A stretch of DNA of 32,187 bases, from the NCBI GenBank assembly GCA_027310575.1, contig DAIDAO010000009.1, positions 1 to 32,187 of the forward strand, written 5' to 3'. This DNA comes from a bacterium (GTDB taxonomy: Archaea > Thermoproteota > Nitrososphaeria > Nitrososphaerales > Gagatemarchaeaceae). Numbering within the stretch: the stretch's first letter is position 1; every line of letters begins with the position of its first letter. The translations under genes and the position numbers were made by a program. This document shows, piece after piece, positions 21,137 through 29,373 of the stretch. The notes beneath the pieces were generated by a model. The model searched no databases. It saw only the letters and a list, made by a program, of their open reading frames with translations, and was not told the origin of the DNA.

Positions 21137-22055
21137 CCAGACAGCCTTCAGGACGATGAAGGACACGCCCGCAAGGGAGTACCTTGTGTCGGGCTCGCCA
21201 CTCTGCCCGGGGTGCGGCGGCGAAATCGCGCTCAAACTCGCCCTGAAGGCGATGGGCGAGCGGACCATCGTCGCGTTCGTCCCGAGCTGCTTCGGGCTGC
21301 TGACGCTCTATCCCTATAGCTCGATGAAGAACTCGACGCTCTTCACCCCGTTCGCGTGCGGCCCCGCTGCCGCCCAGGGAATCGTGGACGGCATCAACAT
21401 CAGGGTGGAGAAGGGGGAGATCAAGGACCCCAGGTCGAAGGTGCTTGTCCTCACGGGCGACGGAGCCGCCTACGACATAGGCCTCCAATCGACGTCGGGG
21501 GCCATACACAGGCGTCTGGACTTCTACTACCTCTGCTACGACAACGAGGCCTACGGGAACACCGGCTTCCAGTTCTCCTCGGCCACCCCCTTCGCTTCCG
21601 CGACGTCCACGACCCATGCAACCGAGTCGACGCCAGGCAACCCGCTCAGGAAGAAGGACCTCTTCGAGGTCTGGAGGGCGCACAGGCCCCCATACGTGGC
21701 GACTGTCGCCGTGTCGAGGCCCGTGGACCTGCTGAGGAAGTTCGAAAAGGCTTCGAAGATCCGGGGGCCGAAGCTGTTCATCGCCCTAGGCGTCTGCCCC
21801 ACAGGCTGGGGGAGCGAGCCCAGGGAGACGGTCAGGGTTGACAGGCTCGCAGTGGAGACAGGCATCTGGCCCCTGAAGGAGGCGGTCGGCGGCAGGGTGG
21901 TGCACACCTACGTCCCGAGGAGGAGGGCCCCGGTCGAAGAGTATCTGAAGAAGCAGAAGCGGTTCCAGCACCTCTTCAGCCCGAAGGAGAACAGGGGCGC
22001 GGTCCAGGCGATCCAGAATGCGGTCGATTCGTACTGGGAAGGGGTGAGCGAGTAG
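21126..22055 (+). CDS. 2-oxoacid:acceptor oxidoreductase beta subunit (PorB/PadI-like)
   Basis: This 309-residue subunit binds thiamine pyrophosphate and one [4Fe-4S] cluster. The cluster cysteines are C27 and C30 (CPGCGG), C55 (PSCFG) and C224 (VCPTGW). The diphosphate-Mg motif is GDGAAYDIGL (111-120) with the asparagine turn DNEAYGNTGFQ. The length matches PorB rather than the shorter KorB of 2-oxoglutarate enzymes. ATG at 21126 lies inside the end of the alpha gene, an 11-base overlap. The stop precedes bcrB by 2 bases, so substrate oxidation and ring reduction are transcribed together. Confidence 0.9.
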   Translation: MQADQTAFRTMKDTPAREYLVSGSPLCPGCGGEIALKLALKAMGERTIVAFVPSCFGLLTLYPYSSMKNSTLFTPFACGPAAAQGIVDGINIRVEKGEIKDPRSKVLVLTGDGAAYDIGLQSTSGAIHRRLDFYYLCYDNEAYGNTGFQFSSATPFASATSTTHATESTPGNPLRKKDLFEVWRAHRPPYVATVAVSRPVDLLRKFEKASKIRGPKLFIALGVCPTGWGSEPRETVRVDRLAVETGIWPLKEAVGGRVVHTYVPRRRAPVEEYLKKQKRFQHLFSPKENRGAVQAIQNAVDSYWEGVSE

Positions 22056-22057
22056 GC

Positions 22058-23329
22058 ATGCCCCAGCCGGCGGCGAAGCTCACTTTCAAGGACCTGGACA
22101 GGGCAAAATACATGCAGGGGGGCATGATCAAGGAGTACTTCGACAGCCTGACCAACTCCCGCGCCAATGGGACCAAGGTCGCCTACGCCTTCGTCATGGC
22201 CAATCCCATCGAGCTGCTGAAGTCGTTCGACTTCCTCCCGCTCTACCCCGAGATAACCTCCCTGAACATCTCCTACCGTGGAGGAGCGCCCCCGCTGATC
22301 ACCCTGGCCGAGGAAGCGGGCTACTCCACCGACGCCTGCGGCTACGTCAAGATGGGGGTGGCGGCCACGATGCCGGGCGCAAGCACGACGATAGGGAACG
22401 TGCCCGGGCCGGACCTCCTGCTGCTCTCGTATTCCGGCTGCCAGATCTACATCCACTGGTGGGAGCAGTTCCACTATCAGGCCGGCGTCCCGATCGTCCT
22501 GCTCGACATCCCCTACGTCCGCGATTTCGAGGGCAGGGTCCCGAGGCACGACATCAGGTACGTGACGGGGCAGCTCGAGGAGGTGATCGCCCGGCTGGAG
22601 AAGGCGAGCGGGAAGAGGTTCGACGAGAACAGGCTGAAGGAGACAGTCAGGCTCTCCGCCGAGGCCTGGGACCTCTGGAGGCAGTGCCTGGAGATGGGGA
22701 AGCTGAGGCCGACCCCCTTCGACGCCTACTTCGAGTCGATATACTACATGGCCCCGATCACCTTCGCGAGAGGGTCGCAGAAGTGCGTCGACTTCTACAG
22801 GTTCCTGCTCGAGGAGCTGAAGTCGAGGGCGGAGCACGGCGTTGGCCCAACTGCGGAAGAGAGGTACAGACTCGTGTTCGAAGGGGTCCCCAACTATCCG
22901 TTCTTCAAGAAGTTCTGGGGCCTTTTCGCTCAGCACAACGCCCGGTCTGTGGCCTCCACCTATCCCAAGGTCGCGGGGCTGGTGGACACTGGGGCGTTCC
23001 GGCTCAACCCGGACAAGCCCCTGGAGTCCCTGGCTGAATACATGATCCACGCGTACTGCAACTGGAACATGCCCCTGAGGACCAACCTGATCGAGAAGTA
23101 CGTCAGGGACTACAAGGCCGACGCCGTGATTCTGCATTCAATCAAGAGCTGCAGGTCCTTCTCGATGGGGGAGGGGGACATGAGGGAGTACCTGGCGGTG
23201 GAGAAGGGCATCCCCACGCTCCTGGTGGAGTCGGACCACGTCGACCCGAGGTACTACAGCGAGGCCCAGATGAAGAACAGGGTCGACGCCTTCTTCGAGA
23301 CGCTCGACCTCAGGATGGGGGCAAAGTGA
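22058..23329 (+). CDS. bcrB: Benzoyl-CoA reductase subunit B (HgdB/BcrB family)
   Basis: This is one of two catalytic subunits of ATP-dependent class I benzoyl-CoA reductase, which reduces the aromatic ring of benzoyl-CoA to a diene by two electrons. The 423 residues fit BcrB length. Three conserved cysteines likely hold a [4Fe-4S] cluster: C94 (STDACGYVKMG), C128 (SYSGCQIYIHWW) and C365 (HSIKSCRSFSMG). The same fold occurs in 2-hydroxyacyl-CoA dehydratases. The presence of two different activator-type ATPases, a BcrC subunit and the Dch-Had-Oah genes favours benzoyl-CoA reductase. ATG at 22058 follows the beta stop by 2 bases and the stop overlaps bcrD (GTGA). Confidence 0.86.
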   Translation: MPQPAAKLTFKDLDRAKYMQGGMIKEYFDSLTNSRANGTKVAYAFVMANPIELLKSFDFLPLYPEITSLNISYRGGAPPLITLAEEAGYSTDACGYVKMGVAATMPGASTTIGNVPGPDLLLLSYSGCQIYIHWWEQFHYQAGVPIVLLDIPYVRDFEGRVPRHDIRYVTGQLEEVIARLEKASGKRFDENRLKETVRLSAEAWDLWRQCLEMGKLRPTPFDAYFESIYYMAPITFARGSQKCVDFYRFLLEELKSRAEHGVGPTAEERYRLVFEGVPNYPFFKKFWGLFAQHNARSVASTYPKVAGLVDTGAFRLNPDKPLESLAEYMIHAYCNWNMPLRTNLIEKYVRDYKADAVILHSIKSCRSFSMGEGDMREYLAVEKGIPTLLVESDHVDPRYYSEAQMKNRVDAFFETLDLRMGAK

Positions 23330-24138
23330 CCGGAGCGTACTTCGCCGGCGTCGACGCAGGCTCGACCTATACGAAGGCGGTCCTCCTCGACTCGGACTCC
23401 AAGCCCGTCACCACAGCCATAGACATGACAGGGATCAACATCGTCTCGGCGATCGACAAGGTCTACCATGCGATGCTCGCGAAGGCCGGGGTGAACGAGC
23501 GCGAGGTGGGATACGTCGTCGGCACCGGCTACGGGAGGTACAAGGTCACGTTCGGCAACTCCCAGGTCACCGAGATCAGCTGCCACGCCAAGGGGGCATA
23601 CACTCTCTTCCCGAAGACCAGGACCGTGCTGGACATGGGTGGGCAGGACACCAAGGCCATCAGGATCAACGGAAGAGGCGAGGTAGTCGACTTCTCGATG
23701 AACGACAAGTGCGCGGCTGGGACGGGCCGGTTCATCGAGGGGTCGGCCAGGGCGCTCGGCCTCACGCTGGCGGAGGTCGGAGACATATCGATGAGGTCGA
23801 CGAAACCGATCAAGATCTCGGCCACCTGCGCCGTCTTCGCAGAGATGGAGACGCAGGAGCAGCTCGCCTGGGGAAACAAGCTCGAAGACATCCTCTACGG
23901 GGTCCATGTGTCAATAGCCAGCAGGTCCATCGGCCTTCTGCGGAGGGTCGGGATCGAGCAGGAGGTCACGTTCACAGGAGGGGTCTCCCTGAACAGGGGG
24001 ATGGTCAAGTGCGTCGAGGAGCAGCTCGGCTCGAAGGTGAACACGAACCCGATGACCATGTTCTGCGGCGCGATGGGCGCAGCGGAGTTCGCGCGGGAGA
24101 AGGCCATGGTCGCGGCCAGGGAGGTCGCACGGCCATGA
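23326..24138 (+). CDS. bcrD: Benzoyl-CoA reductase ATPase subunit D (BcrD-like)
   Basis: This ASKHA-fold ATPase drives electron transfer from ferredoxin to the catalytic subunits. The 270 residues show phosphate-1 motif GVDAGSTYTKAVL, the strongly conserved VLDMGGQDTKAI, and cysteines C129 (NDKCAAGTGRF) and C168 (SATCAVFAEME), which in the family bridge one [4Fe-4S] cluster between two subunits. The nucleotide motif FTGGVSLNRGMV is intact. GGQDTK identifies this as the fully conserved ATPase, resembling BcrD rather than BcrA. GTG at 23326 overlaps the bcrB stop, and the stop overlaps bcrA (ATGA). Confidence 0.86.
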   Translation: MTGAYFAGVDAGSTYTKAVLLDSDSKPVTTAIDMTGINIVSAIDKVYHAMLAKAGVNEREVGYVVGTGYGRYKVTFGNSQVTEISCHAKGAYTLFPKTRTVLDMGGQDTKAIRINGRGEVVDFSMNDKCAAGTGRFIEGSARALGLTLAEVGDISMRSTKPIKISATCAVFAEMETQEQLAWGNKLEDILYGVHVSIASRSIGLLRRVGIEQEVTFTGGVSLNRGMVKCVEEQLGSKVNTNPMTMFCGAMGAAEFAREKAMVAAREVARP

Positions 24139-24938
24139 TAACGGCCGGCGTCGACTCTGGGACCAAGAACACGAAAGCTGCGCTCCTTGAGGACGGAAAG
24201 AAGGTGCTGGCGACGTCCGGGGTCCGAACCGGGTTCGACTTCGCGAAGTCCGCGTCAGAAGCCTACGACCAGGCGCTGGCCCACGCGGGGCTCGGGAAGG
24301 GCGAAGTCGCATACCTGACTGCGACCGGGTTCGGCAGGTACAGGATACCTTTCAGGGACGTGAGCGTCACGGACATAACAGCGAACGCCAAGGGCGCGAG
24401 GCTTCTCTGTCCGAAGACCACCTGCGTCCTGGACGTGGGGGCTGGGAACGCCAGGGCTTCCAGGGTCGACGAAGGCGGCAAGATCGTGAACTTCAAGTCC
24501 ACTGAGAAGTGCGCCGCGGGTGGAGGGGGCTTCCTCGAGAAGATAGCCTTCTACACCAGCATAGAGCTCAAGGACCTCGGGGACGTGGCCCTCAGGTCGG
24601 CCAACCCGGTCGTGATGTCGACTGTCTGCTCTGTGCTGGCCGAGTCCGAGGTGATCAACCTGGTGACGCAGGAGGTACCCATGGAGGACATACTGATGGG
24701 GGCCCACTCCTCGGTCGCCGGGAGGGTCGTGCTCACCCTGAAGCAGGTCGGGGTCCAGCCCGAGGTGACCCTGACGGGCGGGCTGGTCATGAACGCGGCC
24801 TTCGTAAGGGCCCTCGAAGAGAAGCTGAAGATGGGTGTCAACAGCTCAAGGGAGCTCTACTATGCGGGCGCGCTAGGGGCCGCGCTCCTCGGGTACAGGC
24901 GGCTCATGAAGAAGAGCTCGGCGAACGGGGTGGCGTGA
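24135..24938 (+). CDS. bcrA: Benzoyl-CoA reductase ATPase subunit A (BcrA-like, degenerate GGQD motif)
   Basis: This second ASKHA subunit (267 residues) is similar in length and layout to the preceding one: GVDSGTKNTKAAL, TGFGRYRIPF and cluster cysteines C126 (EKCAAGGGGF) and C165 (STVCSVLAE). Where its partner has GGQDTK, it reads VGAGNARASRV, a change that recalls the altered motif of bacterial BcrA/BadF subunits. The two proteins probably form a heterodimer with a shared [4Fe-4S] cluster. It has no long extension such as that in some bacterial BcrA proteins. ATG at 24135 overlaps the bcrD stop (ATGA), and TGATG links it to bcrC. Confidence 0.84.
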   Translation: MITAGVDSGTKNTKAALLEDGKKVLATSGVRTGFDFAKSASEAYDQALAHAGLGKGEVAYLTATGFGRYRIPFRDVSVTDITANAKGARLLCPKTTCVLDVGAGNARASRVDEGGKIVNFKSTEKCAAGGGGFLEKIAFYTSIELKDLGDVALRSANPVVMSTVCSVLAESEVINLVTQEVPMEDILMGAHSSVAGRVVLTLKQVGVQPEVTLTGGLVMNAAFVRALEEKLKMGVNSSRELYYAGALGAALLGYRRLMKKSSANGVA

Positions 24939-26089
24939 TGCAGGGGAGCCTCGCGTCCAGGTTCGAGGAAGCTTCGACAGACTCCTACACGACCTTCGGC
25001 CTGGTGTCCAAGTGGAAGCAGGAGACAAAGGGGAAGGCGGTGGGCTATTTCCCGGTCTACTTCCCTGAAGAGCTCGCCGACTCGATGGGAATCCTTCCGG
25101 TCAGCCTGCAGGGGGCCTCAGGGGGCGTGAGCCTAGACATGGCGACAGCCCACACGCAGTCATTCGTCTGCTCCATAAGCAGGAGCGTCTTCCAGATGGC
25201 GCTGCAGGGGAACCTGGAGGTCTTCGACGGTCTGATATTCTCCAACATCTGCGACGTCGCGCGCAACCTGTCAGGCATCACCAAGCGGAACATGGCCAAG
25301 TACGTCGACTACATCCACTTCCCAGTGAACAACAGCTCTTCCCACGCGGCGGCATATCTGAGGGATGAGTACCTCAGGATAGGGGAGGGGCTCGCAAACG
25401 TCGCAGGGACCAGGCTCGACGCCGAAAAGCTGCGCGCCAGCATCAGCCTCCACAACGAGAAGCGCAGGCTCCTCAGGAGGCTGGCCGCCCTGAGGAGGGA
25501 GAGGCCCGAGATCATCCCGTACGCGGAATGGTACTCTGTGATCAGGGCGAGCGCAGTCATGCCAGCCTCGGAGTACGCGTCCGCGCTCGCTTCCTACCTG
25601 GACGAAGCCTCTGCCCGGACGTCGAAGTCCATGGACAAGATACGCGTGGCGGTGATCGGCAACTTCTGCGAGCAGATTCCGGTCATGCTCATGAAAGTCA
25701 TCGAAGACGCGGGGTGCTACGTCGTCAACGACGAGGCCCTGATAGGAAACAGATGGCTGCAGGACGTGCGGACCGAGGGGGACGACCCTGTCCTGTCCTT
25801 GGCCGAGGCGTACATAGGGAACAGGGAGCCCCTCACCGTCAGGTTCCACCCTGAGGTCGACAAGCAGGAGCACATCGAGGCGTTCGTGAAGTCTCTCCGT
25901 GCCGACGGAGTCATCTTCTGCACCCCGAAGTTCTGCGAGCCCGCCCTCTACGACTACATGATCTACAAGGCGCCCCTGGAGAAGCGCAAGACCCCGTACC
26001 TCCACCTCGAATACGAGGAGTCCAGCTCCAGCTTCGAGCACGTCCGCACCATGGCGGAGACGTTCGCGGAGTCCATCCTGTTCGACTGA
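24938..26089 (+). CDS. bcrC: Benzoyl-CoA reductase subunit C (HgdB/BcrC family)
   Basis: This is the second catalytic subunit of ATP-dependent benzoyl-CoA reductase, 383 residues, the usual BcrC length. Candidate cluster cysteines are C78 (TQSFVCSISRS), C105 (SNICDVARN) and C328 or C333 (IFCTPKFCEPALYDY). The C-terminal YLHLEYEE stretch is typical of the family. It pairs with BcrB to form the heterodimeric ring-reducing module. The ATG at 24938 overlaps the bcrA stop (TGATG). A gap of 24 bases with a purine-rich ribosome-binding sequence separates it from the molybdoenzyme gene. It is separated from bcrB by both ATPase genes, unlike the bacterial C-B-A-D order. Confidence 0.86.
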   Translation: MQGSLASRFEEASTDSYTTFGLVSKWKQETKGKAVGYFPVYFPEELADSMGILPVSLQGASGGVSLDMATAHTQSFVCSISRSVFQMALQGNLEVFDGLIFSNICDVARNLSGITKRNMAKYVDYIHFPVNNSSSHAAAYLRDEYLRIGEGLANVAGTRLDAEKLRASISLHNEKRRLLRRLAALRRERPEIIPYAEWYSVIRASAVMPASEYASALASYLDEASARTSKSMDKIRVAVIGNFCEQIPVMLMKVIEDAGCYVVNDEALIGNRWLQDVRTEGDDPVLSLAEAYIGNREPLTVRFHPEVDKQEHIEAFVKSLRADGVIFCTPKFCEPALYDYMIYKAPLEKRKTPYLHLEYEESSSSFEHVRTMAETFAESILFD

Positions 26090-26113
26090 GGTTGAGGTGA
26101 AAAGAGAGGAGAG

Positions 26114-28837
26114 TTGGGGTTGGTCCTCAAGAAGGTCCCGACATACTGCAACCAGTGCGTCAACGGCCCCGACCTCTGCAAGGTCCTGGTGGAGGACGGG
26201 GTGGCCGTCGGCATAGAGCCCAACTTCGACCTTGCGGACAGGCACCCGGCGAAGGGGACGGTCTGCACCAGCGCATACGCGCTCGTGCAGAAGACGTACA
26301 ACCCGATGCGCGTCAGGGGACCGATGAAGAGGACGAACCCGAAGAAGGGTCTGGGGGAAGACCCGCGTTGGCAGCAGATATCGTGGGACGAAGCCCTCGA
26401 CGTCTTCGCAGGCAAGCTCAGGGCCGCAAGGGAGAAGGGGCTCCTCGACGAGAACGGCCACCCGAGGCTCGCGGCCACGTTCGGGGAAGGGGGGACCCCA
26501 GACGCATACTACGGGAGCCTCAACGCCCTGCTCCAGGCGTGGGGCCCTGTGGACTTCGGGTTCGGCACCGGGCAGGGGGTGAAGTGCTACCACACCGAGC
26601 ACCTCCTGGGAGAATTCTGGCACAGGGCGTTCATAGTGGCAGCCGACACGCCGAGCACAGAGCTCCTGATCTCCTTCGGGCACAACGACAACGTGACGAG
26701 CGGTGTGCAGGCGATCTACAGGCACGCGAGGGCCAGGGAGAGGGGGATGAAGCGGGTCCAGATCGAGCCTCACATGTCCGTGACTGCGGCCAAGGCCGAC
26801 GTCTGGATACCGATCAGGCCGAAGACCGACGCAGCCTTCCTCTTCGGCATGCTCAACGTGGTCCTGCACGAGATGGACTGGGCCGGCTCCTGCGACGCTC
26901 CGTTCCTCAGGTCCATGACAAACAGCCCCTACCTCATAGGCCCTCACGGCTACTACCTCCGAGACCCGCTCTCCCGCAAGCCCCTCGTCTGGGACGAGGA
27001 AGAGGGGGTGGCCGTACCGTTCGACTCGAAGGGCGCGGCTTCGGCCGCACTATCGGGGACCTTCGCATGCGCAGGGGTCGAGGTGGGCCCGGACGGCGAC
27101 TCGTGGGCCCACGAAGTGACGCCGTGCAGGCCTGCGTTCCAGCTCCTCATCGACTTCGTCAAGCCCTTCACCCCTGAATGGGCCGCGAGCGTCTGCGACG
27201 TCCAGGCCGAGTCGATCAGGGGCCTTGCGAAGGAGTTCGTGAAGACGGCCGCCGTGGGCAAGACCATCGAGGTGGACGGCTTGACCCTCCCCTTCAGGCC
27301 AGTGGCCATCCTGATGGGGAAGACCGTCACTAACGGCTGGGGGGCATACCAGGCGGTCTGGGCCAGGACGGTCATGCAGGCGCTCGTGGGGGCGCTCGAG
27401 GTACCGGGCTCGATAATGGGGGTGAACACGCGCCTGAACAGGCCGATGTCCGACAGGTTCGAGAGCGCGACGATAGGCGAAGACGGGTTCATGTCACAGA
27501 AGCTCAACCCCACTTCGAAGGAGAACTGGGAGGCGAAGCCTCACGTCAGGAACGCGTACAAGACCCTCGTCCCGCTCGTGCTAGACTCGTCCTGGAGCCA
27601 AGCGCTGGGCCCCTCGACGATGCCGTACCTGTTCATCTCGGAGCGGAGGTCCACCATGCCTCTGGTCAGCCCCCCGGACGTCTGGATCGTCTTCAAGGCC
27701 AACCCGATGATCTCCATGATGGACCCCAAGCCTGTGGCCGAGACGCTCGAGAAGTTCCCGTTCACAGTGTGCTTCGCCTACGTGCAGGACGAGACGAACT
27801 GGTTCGCCGACCTTCTCCTCCCCGAGAGCACTGACCTGGAGAGCGTCCAGCTCGCGCGTGTGGGCGGGACCAGCTACCAGGAGCAGTTCTGGGACTCGAT
27901 CGGAGTGGCGATCAGGCAGCGGGCGGTAGACCCGGTGTGCGACACCATGGACATGACTGAGATATCGTCGGAGATAGCACGGAGGACCGGGCTCCTCGAC
28001 AACTACTACGCATCCATCAACAGAGGATCGCTGGGCTCGAGGCTCAGGACAGCGAAGTACGACTTCAGCCTCAAGAACGGGGAGCGCTACGGCGCCGACG
28101 AGATTTGGGACAGGGTATGCAGGGCCGCGACGCTCACACTGAGCGGAGGCAGGGAGGAGCGCGGCCTCGACTGGTTCAGCGAGAACGGCGCCTACCTCGT
28201 GCCTTTCGCGCGGATCAACTGGTACCTCCACCCGGCGATGGTCGCAAAGAGGCTGAGGTACGAGGTCCCCTACCAGGAGAGGCTCTTCAGGGTCGGGGAG
28301 GAACTCAGGCGGAGGCTCCACGAGAACGGGATAGAGTGGTGGGACAGCCAGCTGAACGAATACGCAGCCCTCCCTCCTTGGGAAGACTTCCCTGGAGTGT
28401 GGGAGCGGGTCCCTTCGCTCTTCGGCAAGAAGCCCGAGGACTATCCCTTCTGGCTCCTCACGACGAAGAGCCTGCAGTACGTCCACGGCGCAAACGCGGG
28501 GAACCCGATGCTCGCTGACGCGGCCGGGAACATAATGGGGCACAGGGCCGTCATGATGAACGCCGGGACTGGCAGGAGAATGGGCCTGGAGACCGGGGAC
28601 AGGATCGCCATCGAATCACCGATTGGAAGGATAAGGGCGAACGTCCTCCTCAGGGAGGGGATGAGACCTGACGTGCTGGTGGCCCTCGGTCAGTTCGGGC
28701 ACTGGGTGATGCCCGTGGCCAAAGACCTGGGGATGCCCGGGATGAACAGGCTCAACCCTGTCCTGATGGAGACGACCGACGGCACAGGCAGCGGGGCGGA
28801 CCTGGTCAGGGTCAGGGTGACCAAGGAGGGCCGTTGA
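26114..28837 (+). CDS. Molybdopterin oxidoreductase (DMSO reductase family), candidate PadB-like catalytic subunit
   Basis: This 907-residue enzyme has an N-terminal [4Fe-4S] site (C12, C15, C22, C51), the molybdopterin domain, and a C-terminal dinucleotide-binding domain that includes LETGDRIAIESPIGRIRA. A likely molybdenum ligand is C158 in GVKCYHTEH. No Tat signal is visible at the N-terminus. Family assignment is firm and substrate is not. Placement between bcrC and hcrC, size, and the presence of iron-sulfur and NrfD partners at 16426-17955 match the three-subunit phenylacetyl-CoA:acceptor oxidoreductase (PadBCD), which makes phenylglyoxylate. TTG at 26114 is preceded by AGAGAGGAGAG. Alternatives include a polysulfide-reductase-like or other complex molybdoenzyme. 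Its last bases overlap hcrC (TTGA). Confidence 0.85.
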   Translation: MGLVLKKVPTYCNQCVNGPDLCKVLVEDGVAVGIEPNFDLADRHPAKGTVCTSAYALVQKTYNPMRVRGPMKRTNPKKGLGEDPRWQQISWDEALDVFAGKLRAAREKGLLDENGHPRLAATFGEGGTPDAYYGSLNALLQAWGPVDFGFGTGQGVKCYHTEHLLGEFWHRAFIVAADTPSTELLISFGHNDNVTSGVQAIYRHARARERGMKRVQIEPHMSVTAAKADVWIPIRPKTDAAFLFGMLNVVLHEMDWAGSCDAPFLRSMTNSPYLIGPHGYYLRDPLSRKPLVWDEEEGVAVPFDSKGAASAALSGTFACAGVEVGPDGDSWAHEVTPCRPAFQLLIDFVKPFTPEWAASVCDVQAESIRGLAKEFVKTAAVGKTIEVDGLTLPFRPVAILMGKTVTNGWGAYQAVWARTVMQALVGALEVPGSIMGVNTRLNRPMSDRFESATIGEDGFMSQKLNPTSKENWEAKPHVRNAYKTLVPLVLDSSWSQALGPSTMPYLFISERRSTMPLVSPPDVWIVFKANPMISMMDPKPVAETLEKFPFTVCFAYVQDETNWFADLLLPESTDLESVQLARVGGTSYQEQFWDSIGVAIRQRAVDPVCDTMDMTEISSEIARRTGLLDNYYASINRGSLGSRLRTAKYDFSLKNGERYGADEIWDRVCRAATLTLSGGREERGLDWFSENGAYLVPFARINWYLHPAMVAKRLRYEVPYQERLFRVGEELRRRLHENGIEWWDSQLNEYAALPPWEDFPGVWERVPSLFGKKPEDYPFWLLTTKSLQYVHGANAGNPMLADAAGNIMGHRAVMMNAGTGRRMGLETGDRIAIESPIGRIRANVLLREGMRPDVLVALGQFGHWVMPVAKDLGMPGMNRLNPVLMETTDGTGSGADLVRVRVTKEGR

Positions 28838-29373
28838 CGCGGAGGGGACGCCCAGCCTCCGCCGTCCCGTCTGCGGACATGGCCAGTGACGCGCCGTCGG
28901 GGCGCATTCTCGCTCTGAGAGTGAACGGAGAGCGGCGAAGGCTGACCGTCCCCGCCAACCGGACCCTCCTCGAGGTGCTGCGCGAAGACCTGGGGCTGAC
29001 CGGGACCAAGCACGGATGCGAGCTCGGGGAGTGCGGGGCGTGCACCGTCCTGGTGAACGGGATTCCGCGGCTCGCGTGCCTGACGCTCGCGGCCGAGGTC
29101 GAAGGAGCCGAGATCACGACCGTCGAGGGGCTGGCGGCGGGTGGAGCGATGAACGAGCTTCAGGCTGCGTTCTCGGAGCTCGGCGTCATCCAGTGCGGCT
29201 ACTGCACGCCGGGCGTGCTCATGTCGGCCCAAGCGCTGCTCAACCGCAACCCCGCGCCTTCCACTGAGGAGGTCAGGAACGCGCTTTCAGGGAACATCTG
29301 CAGGTGCTCCGGCTACGTCAGGATCGTGAAGGCCGTGAAGCTCGCCGGGAGGAGGCTGGAGGGAAGGAGATGA
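28834..29373 (+). CDS. hcrC: 4-Hydroxybenzoyl-CoA reductase gamma subunit (2Fe-2S, HcrC-like)
   Basis: This small subunit of a xanthine-oxidase-family enzyme carries two [2Fe-2S] clusters. The plant-type motif is CELGECGACTVLVNG with a fourth cysteine in RLAC, and the second cluster is CGYCTPGVL with NICRCSGYVRI. Hcr removes the phenolic hydroxyl from 4-hydroxybenzoyl-CoA using ferredoxin electrons, giving benzoyl-CoA. The 179 residues include a short N-terminal tail if TTG at 28834 is the start. ATG at 28879 would remove 15 residues and is also reasonable. The TTG overlaps the preceding stop (TTGA) and follows AAGGAGGG. Function is inferred from HcrB-type features downstream. Confidence 0.85.
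   Translation: MTRRGRPASAVPSADMASDAPSGRILALRVNGERRRLTVPANRTLLEVLREDLGLTGTKHGCELGECGACTVLVNGIPRLACLTLAAEVEGAEITTVEGLAAGGAMNELQAAFSELGVIQCGYCTPGVLMSAQALLNRNPAPSTEEVRNALSGNICRCSGYVRIVKAVKLAGRRLEGRR

Noticed and set aside
22058-26089. Reading the B-D-A-C genes as a 2-hydroxyacyl-CoA dehydratase and activator
   Set aside because: That system needs one activator ATPase, whereas here two different ATPase genes are present, with Dch, Had, Oah and Hcr genes in the same island.
25271-26947. A 558-codon minus-strand open frame opposite bcrC and the molybdoenzyme gene
   Set aside because: No recognisable motif, and it is the reverse of two clear protein families.
26114-28837. Formate dehydrogenase as the identity of the molybdoenzyme
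   Set aside because: No clear formate dehydrogenase active-site pattern was seen, and the neighbours are all aromatic-pathway genes, although fdhD is present upstream.
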